Shown here piece after piece: positions 1-4,846 of a stretch of 22,752 bases of DNA (positions are counted from its first letter, which is position 1; every line of letters begins with the position of its first letter). A model generated the notes under the pieces. That model was not told the origin of the DNA, did no database searches, and saw only the letters and a list, made by a program, of their open reading frames with translations. Where the stretch lies: the IMG/VR virus record IMGVR_UViG_3300027714_000134, positions 1-22,752 of that record; one strand, 5' to 3'. This DNA comes from a virus. The position numbers were made by a program, and so were the translations under genes.

Positions 1-289
1 TTGAAATATATCTACGTGAAACTTCACTCCAGGAGAATCCAACTTGGTGTTTTCCTAGTTGCCTCAGTACAAAGATAGGAACATGAACTCTAAGTGAGAT
101 TTGAGGATGCCTAAACGGGAGCATATGTTTATGCTTTGCTAAGTACTTGATTAACTTTGTATCCTTCTCGTCAAACTCTTCTTTAATCTTATCGAAGGAA
201 CATCTGGCTGCATTAACTACCGACAAGTCGCTTCCCATATGTTCAATCAGTTGGACATAGCCTCTGTCTAAACATTCAAACATTACCAT
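1..289 (-). CDS. thyX: ThyX, flavin-dependent thymidylate synthase (3' part outside window)
   Basis: ThyX makes dTMP from dUMP using FAD, NADPH and methylene-tetrahydrofolate, supplying thymidine for phage replication. Only the first 96 codons are inside the window; the rest lies beyond the left edge. Visible are an early segment reading SVVNAARCSF and, at about residues 77-95, RQLGKHQVGFSWSEVSRRY. The latter is the ThyX signature (RHR-x7-S followed by S-x-RY), with KHQ in place of the usual RHR. I chose the ATG at 289; a second in-frame ATG at 283 is equally possible. Either start overlaps the end of the upstream 61-aa gene by 14 or 8 bases, so translation is probably coupled. No strong Shine-Dalgarno is visible. 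The family assignment is strong; activity cannot be judged from the fragment. Confidence 0.9.
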   Translation of the reverse strand, partial: MVMFECLDRGYVQLIEHMGSDLSVVNAARCSFDKIKEEFDEKDTKLIKYLAKHKHMLPFRHPQISLRVHVPIFVLRQLGKHQVGFSWSEVSRRYIS

Positions 290-461
290 GAAAATTATAC
301 CACACTTTTTTAAGTATTACTTGGTCGCCACTAATCAAAATTTTCTTAAACTCTCCTTCTGTAAGGTTTAAGAAATCATGTATTTCAATATCTTCTGTTG
401 AACTGTGCCACTCATCTACTTTATCGTCAAAAAACTCATTTAAAATATTATACTTTTTCAT
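276..461 (-). CDS. Small acidic hypothetical protein (61 aa)
   Basis: A 61-aa protein of unknown function. It is acidic in its first half and contains WHSSTEDIEIHDFLNLTEGEF. This loosely recalls a short helical pattern (Trp-His, then a 'heyLgmt-eey'-like stretch) common in small phage proteins, but I would not assign a family. Its ATG overlaps the polymerase stop codon in an ATGA arrangement, and its 3' end overlaps the thyX start. It therefore sits in a tightly coupled polymerase-to-thyX operon on the minus strand. There is no signal peptide or membrane segment. The tight overlaps on both sides support it being a real gene. Confidence 0.7.
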   Translation of the reverse strand: MKKYNILNEFFDDKVDEWHSSTEDIEIHDFLNLTEGEFKKILISGDQVILKKVWYNFHGNV

Positions 462-1633
462 AGTTCTAACAACTCCTCTTTGTTTAAGACTCTGCCATCT
501 TCTGTGTATTCTACTTCTTTTCCCGTCCCGAAACTTTTACCGACCTCAGCGTCAATACTCATAGGAACCGAGAGTTCTATTCCAAACTGAGATTTCATGT
601 AAGGGTTAACTACCATGTGGTAATGAATTATCTCTAGTACTTCTACCATTTCATTCTTAGGGCATACAAGCTCAATACTATCATGTACCGAGTTATCAAT
701 CCTAGCTAACATTCCTCTCTTTCCAAACTCTTCATCAATAGAAATAATACAACAGATAATCATGTCTGATGCTGAACTCTGGACAGGGGCGTTAACCGCT
801 TGTCTCAAGGCTCTCTCTACGATATACTTCCTTCCAGACCTTACATTACCTAAGTTCCTTCTGCGTCCGAAGATAGATTCTACAAAGCCATTTTCCATAG
901 CCTCTTGTTTTCTAGCTTCGATATAGCCTTTAACTCCAGGGAATACTTCTAGATACTTATCAATGATCTCCTTAGCTTTGTACAATGATACCGCATGTTT
1001 CTCAGATAAAGTATGTTCATCGCCACCAAATACAATAAGGAAAGAAACAGCTTTAGCAATCTGCCTCTCATCTTTATCAACTAGCTCAATGTCCTTGTCA
1101 TACAGGAGAGAAGCAGCATATGAGTGAAGGTCTAATCCCTCTACAAATGCTTTTCTCATTGCAGCTTCATCAGCGATATGAGTTAGGATTCTTAGTTCAG
1201 CAGCAGAGAAGTCAGCAGTAATATAAACCCATCCCTCAGGAGCTACGAATGCATCACGAATATTTACATCTGTTTCTCTTGGGAGCGTATGGAAAGAAAC
1301 CCCCATTGGGAAGATCTTTTTTTCTTTCTCTGCTTTTGTGGTTCCAAAAAGAGGGTTGTCTCTTTTACCTGCGCTGTAAGATGAGCAGGTAAGCCTACCC
1401 GTTCTAGCCATATCGAACTTATACGAGCAATAAATCTTACCATTGTCATTATAATCATAGGCCTTACGGATTCCTTTTGTGTAAGTGTTCTTTAATCGGA
1501 AGTTAGTCTTATAAGCTTGTAGTGCTTCTAGGAATTCTACAGCAGTTTCTAGCTTTGCAGTACTTACTTCTTTTATAACAGAAGCACTAATTAACTTCTC
1601 TAGTTCTTTATTTACTTTTACTTTAGTTGCCAC
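458..1633 (-). CDS. Family-A DNA polymerase, palm/fingers core
   Basis: This 391-aa protein carries the polymerase core of a PolA enzyme and copies phage DNA. Motif A is DFSAAELRI (Asp141 and Glu146). The fingers helix reads ERQIAKAVSFLIVFGG: Arg190, Lys194 and Phe198 match E. coli Pol I Arg754, Lys758 and Phe762, and Phe202 replaces Tyr766. The block QAVNAPVQSSASD and the FGRRR turn are typical. Motif C is SVHDSI: Asp318 is kept but the following Glu is Ser319. Before motif A there is TGRLTCS and the block GVSFHTLPRETDVNIRD. There is no exonuclease domain and almost no thumb; these sit in the two upstream genes. The start is GTG because a TAA stop lies immediately before it, with GAGGCAAGAG upstream as ribosome site. 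The family is certain; how the pieces assemble is inference. Confidence 0.95.
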   Translation of the reverse strand: MATKVKVNKELEKLISASVIKEVSTAKLETAVEFLEALQAYKTNFRLKNTYTKGIRKAYDYNDNGKIYCSYKFDMARTGRLTCSSYSAGKRDNPLFGTTKAEKEKKIFPMGVSFHTLPRETDVNIRDAFVAPEGWVYITADFSAAELRILTHIADEAAMRKAFVEGLDLHSYAASLLYDKDIELVDKDERQIAKAVSFLIVFGGDEHTLSEKHAVSLYKAKEIIDKYLEVFPGVKGYIEARKQEAMENGFVESIFGRRRNLGNVRSGRKYIVERALRQAVNAPVQSSASDMIICCIISIDEEFGKRGMLARIDNSVHDSIELVCPKNEMVEVLEIIHYHMVVNPYMKSQFGIELSVPMSIDAEVGKSFGTGKEVEYTEDGRVLNKEELLEL

Positions 1634-1772
1634 TTATATCTCTTGCCTCAGAGGCCAAAATTAGTTGTTTTAGAAATATTAAAGCATCTTTATAAGAAAT
1701 TTCCATATTATACAGATCCTCTGATACTAAATCTAATTGTTTAGCTAACAGTTCTGCTTTACGCTTTGCCAT
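1623..1772 (-). CDS. 49-aa ORF lying between two polymerase pieces
   Basis: A short frame beginning MAKRKAELLAKQLDL and ending EARDISGN, predicted mostly helical with a basic N-terminus. Its ATG overlaps the end of the exonuclease/thumb gene by 14 bases, and its stop lies 11 bases inside the polymerase-core gene. It fills the gap between those genes exactly, so it may be translated by coupling. It has no HNH, GIY-YIG or LAGLIDADG signature and is too small to be a homing endonuclease. It could supply part of the thumb in trans, be a separate small factor, or be a remnant of whatever split the polymerase gene. Function unknown. Confidence 0.5.
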   Translation of the reverse strand: MAKRKAELLAKQLDLVSEDLYNMEISYKDALIFLKQLILASEARDISGN

Positions 1773-2247
1773 TTCGGCTATCTAGTTCCATTTTAATTTG
1801 GTTTAGTAACAAGACCCTTGAGTCTATATTTATTGCGGGTTCTCCACCATCGGTTCTCATAGGAGGATATAATCCAAAACCATCCTCGTTAGTGAATAAT
1901 ACTTCAGCCATCTGCATATCTGATCCAATATTGGTATCTTCTCTAATCTCTTTGAATTCATACAAGTCAGCAGCTAAAGTTACGAGTAGTTCTGATAATT
2001 CTTCATCAATACGATCCACTTCGCTAATATCTACATCAACACCTTGATACTCAATCTTGGTGAATACTTCTTGGCCTTTAGATACTAAGTTCTCTAGCAG
2101 GTTTAGCTGACCGTTTGATTCAATGATTTCCTTGAAAATATAATATAAGTCTAAAGTACAAATAGTATCTAGAGCATTACCTTCTACACAATCTGTTAGG
2201 GAAATGTTAGCCCAATCAAATGTTTCCGGGTTTACAATTGTTAGCAT
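1759..2247 (-). CDS. PolA middle piece: end of 3'-5' exonuclease domain plus thumb
   Basis: This 162-aa protein continues, with no visible loss of sequence, from the C-terminus of the UDG-like/exonuclease gene. Residues 23-32 (GNALDTICTL) fit the Exo III motif (YxAxDxxxT): Asp27 and Thr31 are kept, but the usual Tyr is Gly23. Residues about 55-150 fit the PolA thumb: EYQGVDVDISEVDRID is the 'GV-x-vD' start, and GGEPAINIDSRVLL matches the 'G-pStd---L' segment before the polymerase core. It therefore cannot act alone and presumably pairs with its neighbours. It overlaps the upstream gene by 7 bases (ATGCTAA) and has its own GGAG ribosome site. An unnoticed sequencing error is the alternative, but the dedicated ribosome site argues against it. 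Confidence 0.8.
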   Translation of the reverse strand: MLTIVNPETFDWANISLTDCVEGNALDTICTLDLYYIFKEIIESNGQLNLLENLVSKGQEVFTKIEYQGVDVDISEVDRIDEELSELLVTLAADLYEFKEIREDTNIGSDMQMAEVLFTNEDGFGLYPPMRTDGGEPAINIDSRVLLLNQIKMELDSRNGKA

Positions 2248-3257
2248 CTTAAGTTCTCCAACCTTTCAGGAATATAAATCTTTACAAGGCTAATAAGCTT
2301 CTTAACCATATCTTCATTTACTAGGTGAGCCATTGCAGCAGTACACCTAACGTTCTCTACCTTAATACCCTCAGCCATCAGGAATTTCACATCAAATGAG
2401 GAGTTATGGAAGATCTTGACGTTATTAGGATTAGTCAACACTCGACTTACAAAATCATGGACTCCAGTAAGATCCTCTATGAATGGAGAATCCTTATGTT
2501 TCCAAGGAATAACAAATGTCCCCTTCTTGGTAGTAAAGGAAATAGTCTGAATGTAGTCGTTGTTGAAATCAAATCCTGTTGTCTCAATATCTACAGCTAC
2601 TTCTAAGTTAGTATAGCATAGCCAATCGTAATCTTCAAGCATTTCAATCTCTCCGATATAAGTATATTCTGAAACAAGTGCCTTTGCTCCTCCCAGATAT
2701 TTAGCTAAGATATTTCTTATATCAGCATCGAAGTAAAACTTTAGGCTAGGTTCAGCGACAACATGACCAGCATCAAGAGTAGGTATAACAGTGTACGTTT
2801 TTTCATCTAATTCAATTTGGAATTCAGTTCCACGTTTGGAGAAGATTCCACTCTTCTTGGTTACCATTTTCATAGCTAGGTTACCTAAGGTAATAATAAC
2901 TTTAGGGTTAGCGTCTTTAATAGTTTGTTCTATATACTTCCTACAAATATGAAAGTCAGCAGTTTCCATTGCCCTCTCGGTAATAGAGGGGCATTTTACA
3001 GCAGCAGCATATTCTATTTTAAGGTTAGGGTTATTATTATATCTACATAGAATTTCTTCAATATACTGCTTATCAATAAATCCAACTGGACTAATCTTAC
3101 CGAACTTAGACTTATTATAACTGCCTGTTACAAAGAGGATATCACATTCTCTTACATCTTGTGTTATACACTTCTCTCCCGGAGTTTTTAATATAGAGCA
3201 TCCATTACAAGGATTTTCTTCTTTGGGTTCGTTTTTAAATAGATCTTCTATATTCAT
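2241..3257 (-). CDS. UDG-like domain fused to first half of a DnaQ-like 3'-5' exonuclease (PolA N-terminal piece)
   Basis: A 338-aa protein. Residues 15-190 resemble a family-4 uracil-DNA glycosylase: Cys17, Cys20, Cys89 and Cys105 match the Fe-S ligand pattern, and TLGNLAMKMV is typical. The glycosylase active sites look changed: the GExPG motif is replaced by GSYNKSKFGKISPVGF, and the HPS loop by LDAGHV. Residues about 218-338 start a proofreading exonuclease: Exo I DIETTGFD (Asp223, Glu225) and Exo II HNSSFD (Asn285, Asp289). The protein stops before Exo III, which is in the next gene. The frame extends to 3323, but I chose the ATG at 3257: the longer version would overlap the divergent sigma gene. 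Its start has no Shine-Dalgarno. UDG-PolA fusions are known in some large phages; here the chain is broken. Confidence 0.85.
   Translation of the reverse strand: MNIEDLFKNEPKEENPCNGCSILKTPGEKCITQDVRECDILFVTGSYNKSKFGKISPVGFIDKQYIEEILCRYNNNPNLKIEYAAAVKCPSITERAMETADFHICRKYIEQTIKDANPKVIITLGNLAMKMVTKKSGIFSKRGTEFQIELDEKTYTVIPTLDAGHVVAEPSLKFYFDADIRNILAKYLGGAKALVSEYTYIGEIEMLEDYDWLCYTNLEVAVDIETTGFDFNNDYIQTISFTTKKGTFVIPWKHKDSPFIEDLTGVHDFVSRVLTNPNNVKIFHNSSFDVKFLMAEGIKVENVRCTAAMAHLVNEDMVKKLISLVKIYIPERLENLRC
2256..2259 (-). promoter_or_regulatory. Shine-Dalgarno (GGAG) for the PolA middle piece
   Basis: GGAG lies 8 bases before the ATG at 2247, inside the end of the UDG-like/exonuclease gene. This is good spacing for independent initiation. 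It decides the reading of this junction as a real gene boundary rather than a frameshift, because no slippery heptamer is seen at the overlap. Confidence 0.6.
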
Positions 3258-3259
3258 AG

Positions 3260-3265
3260 TATAAT
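3260..3265 (+). promoter_or_regulatory. TATAAT box 5 bases before the sigma-factor ATG
   Basis: TATAAT, then AGTAT, then ATG. If it acts as a -10 element, transcription would begin at or next to the start codon, giving a leaderless message; no Shine-Dalgarno is present. The 13-base gap to the divergent UDG-like gene also reads TATTATACTATG on the other strand, so the site may fire both ways. Confidence 0.5.
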
Positions 3266-3270
3266 AGTAT

Positions 3271-3612
3271 ATGGCGAAATATATCGACAACCACCGTTTC
3301 GAGGCTCTAATCTTAGAATACACTCAGGGGAATAAAAAAAACGAGGATGAGCTAATGGGCATGTTTTATATCCTAATCAGCAAGATCATAAGTGGGTTCA
3401 CCTTCAATGTAGATACTGAGGATGCGAAGCAAGACTGTATGCTACTGATTGTAAGGACTCTCAATACCTTCGATCCTGAAAGAGGAAGTGCCTTCAACTT
3501 CTTCACGACCTTAATTATTAATAGCCTAAAAAGATTATATACGAAAACAAAGCGGTATAATCAAAAAATAGATGATTATACCGCCCATGTTGTCTATAAA
3601 TCAGATACCTAA
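3271..3612 (+). CDS. gp55: gp55-like late sigma factor (short)
   Basis: A 113-aa protein resembling sigma-70 region 2 and, more specifically, T4 gp55, which directs host RNA polymerase to late promoters having only a TATAAATA box. The stretch around residues 35-92 (DTEDAKQDCMLLIVRTLNTF, then FNFFTTLIINSLKRL) follows the region 2 layout: an acidic helix, a short linker with 'FDP', then the helix that reads the -10 box. It is shorter than T4 gp55 (185 aa). It lacks the hydrophobic/acidic C-terminal tail that binds the sliding clamp in T4, so clamp dependence may differ. It is one of only two plus-strand genes, and its end overlaps the thioredoxin-like gene by 12 bases, tail to tail. An ECF-type sigma remnant is the alternative. 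Confidence 0.7.
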   Translation: MAKYIDNHRFEALILEYTQGNKKNEDELMGMFYILISKIISGFTFNVDTEDAKQDCMLLIVRTLNTFDPERGSAFNFFTTLIINSLKRLYTKTKRYNQKIDDYTAHVVYKSDT

Positions 3613-3912
3613 TAATCTATAGACATTAGGAAGGTGATCTTCTACTCTGGATCTATCCTTAATAGTAATTAAGGCAGGTAGTTTATTTACTCTGAAGATA
3701 GCAGTTCCGTGAGGGGTGTCAAAAGTATCCACTATATAAAGCTTATTAATGGCTTCTTCGTTAGATTCTAGTTTAGATTCTAATTTAATAGAAGGTTTGT
3801 CCCAAGGAGAGAGATATAAAATACTAATCTTTTCATGAGTATTTTTCTGTTCTTTAAGTACTCTGTTTAAAGCAGAACTTCCTTTTAAAGTTTGTATATT
3901 AAACTTCTTCAA
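3601..3912 (-). CDS. Thioredoxin-fold protein lacking the CxxC cysteines
   Basis: About 103 aa. The segment SILYLSPWDKPS lines up with the beta strand and active site of thioredoxin (APWCGPC), with Asp and Ser in place of the two cysteines. The later NKLPALITI fits the strand holding the conserved cis-proline, and VEDHLPNVYRLLGI fits the last helix. Redox activity is therefore unlikely; a binding or processivity role, like host thioredoxin with T7 polymerase, is possible but only a guess. The frame is open to a TTG at 3954. I chose the TTG at 3912 because it reduces the overlap with the upstream gene from 56 to 14 bases, an overlap seen twice elsewhere here. The start is uncertain. Confidence 0.6.
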   Translation of the reverse strand: MKKFNIQTLKGSSALNRVLKEQKNTHEKISILYLSPWDKPSIKLESKLESNEEAINKLYIVDTFDTPHGTAIFRVNKLPALITIKDRSRVEDHLPNVYRLLGI

Positions 3913-4198
3913 TTGTTCCGTCTTGTAAGTCTGAAAGGGGAACAGCCTCTCCAACTGTGCGTACTTCTACACTTTCTGGCTCGTCACCTTCAATTACAGG
4001 AGCATCACCTTCAATTACAGGAGCATCACCTGTGTAATTCTTTACCGCTTCAGCTAGTCGCTCTTGGAACGTTTCACATCCCATGAAGAAGATATTCCTT
4101 GCGTAATTCTCTTCTGTTTCCTCGGTAGGCTTAGTAGCATTCATAAACTGGGTGAATCCTTCAGTTTCTTGTTTATTAAGTTTGATTATAATTTTCAT
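3899..4198 (-). CDS. Small acidic hypothetical protein (99 aa)
   Basis: Begins MKIIIKLNKQE, then KPTEETEENYARNIFFMGCE, a helical block, and ends in an acidic tail with a duplicated GDAPVIE unit. I do not recognise the family. I chose the ATG at 4198 because AGGAAGAG lies about 8 bases upstream. The frame is open to an ATG at 4285, which has TATTAT 5 bases before it, so a 128-aa leaderless version is possible. The end overlaps the thioredoxin-like gene, and the two are probably co-translated. The 5' side faces the divergent nuclease gene. Confidence 0.65.
   Translation of the reverse strand: MKIIIKLNKQETEGFTQFMNATKPTEETEENYARNIFFMGCETFQERLAEAVKNYTGDAPVIEGDAPVIEGDEPESVEVRTVGEAVPLSDLQDGTIEEV
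3985..4026 (+). repeat. 21-base tandem repeat, two copies
   Basis: Two identical 21-base units (start caccttcaatt) followed by the first 5 bases of a third. The length is a multiple of three, so it adds GDAPVIE units to the acidic tail of the minus-strand protein without breaking the frame. Likely produced by replication slippage. Confidence 0.85.
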
Positions 4199-4289
4199 TC
4201 TGTTTCTCTTCCTATATTCGATTTTGATTTTAGCGTCAGTAAAATCTAACTGTTTAGATAAATCTATATTGTGATCTTTTATCATGCTC

Positions 4290-4295
4290 TATAAT
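4290..4295 (+). promoter_or_regulatory. TATAAT box 5 bases before the nuclease ATG
   Basis: TATAATAGTCTATG, identical in layout to the box before the sigma gene (TATAATAGTATATG) and differing by one base. No Shine-Dalgarno is present, so a leaderless transcript is suggested. Confidence 0.5.
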
Positions 4296-4300
4296 AGTCT

Positions 4301-4846
4301 ATGAAAGATAACTACGACCTCAAAAATCTAAAGAAACCAAAAAAAATCAATGGTAAGCGTAAAGGAAACAAATACGAGAATGATTTATCCAAGTTACTCA
4401 ATAAACGCTTTAATACTACTGACTTTGCTAGAACACCGGGATCAGGAGCATTTGCTACTACCCACAAGCTCCCATCTCATTTAATGATATATGGTGATTT
4501 AATTACTCCATTAACCTTTAGGTTTGTTATAGAGGCTAAAAGAGGTTATTCAAGTTTAAATATATTAGATCTAATTAATAATACTAGCGTCCTACACGGA
4601 TTTATCAGCCAAAACCTAAAAGATTGTGCGAAATGTGACAAAGACTCTCTAGTGATCTTCAAGCAGGATAGGCGTAAAGCTATGGCTATCGTTACTCTAA
4701 GCGAGCCTATGAATATAGAACTCAAGTTAATACTTAAACAAAAAGACATCCCCTTCTTATCTTTTGGAGATGAAAGGAATGTCCTACTTTTATTAGATGA
4801 TATTCTTACTTTAGACGATTCATTCTTTTTTAGCCAAGCTCTCTAG
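4301..4846 (+). CDS. Putative PD-(D/E)XK nuclease, Holliday-junction-resolvase-like
   Basis: A 181-aa protein with a very basic start (residues 8-24). It then has NKYENDLSKLLNKRF, ARTPGSGAF, a YGDLI stretch and FVIEAKRGYSSL. The order Glu (helix), Arg-x-PGSG, Asp (GDLI), then Glu-x-Lys (EAK) fits the PD-(D/E)XK nuclease fold of the resolvase and VRR-type endonucleases. Such an enzyme could resolve branched DNA before packaging, the job of gp49 in T4, or act in recombination. It is on the plus strand among minus-strand genes, and its end overlaps the long virion gene by 27 bases, tail to tail. The fold is fairly likely; the exact substrate is inference. Confidence 0.65.
   Translation: MKDNYDLKNLKKPKKINGKRKGNKYENDLSKLLNKRFNTTDFARTPGSGAFATTHKLPSHLMIYGDLITPLTFRFVIEAKRGYSSLNILDLINNTSVLHGFISQNLKDCAKCDKDSLVIFKQDRRKAMAIVTLSEPMNIELKLILKQKDIPFLSFGDERNVLLLLDDILTLDDSFFFSQAL

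Noticed and set aside
1634-1758. Group I intron or intein remnant splitting the polymerase
   Set aside because: Only about 125 bases separate the pieces, too short for a group I intron. No intein splice motifs or homing-endonuclease motifs were seen.
1766-2047. Plus-strand frame opposite the polymerase middle piece
   Set aside because: Shadow of the minus-strand gene, with Ser-rich low-complexity sequence and no ribosome site. The minus-strand frame has clear PolA motifs.
2241-2247. Programmed -1 frameshift joining the two exonuclease pieces
   Set aside because: The frames differ by -1, but there is no slippery heptamer, and a well-spaced GGAG precedes the ATG of the second gene. Re-initiation explains it better.
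3258-3270. Operator palindrome between the divergent genes
   Set aside because: The symmetry is what any TATAATA-type sequence gives on both strands; no longer inverted repeat is present.
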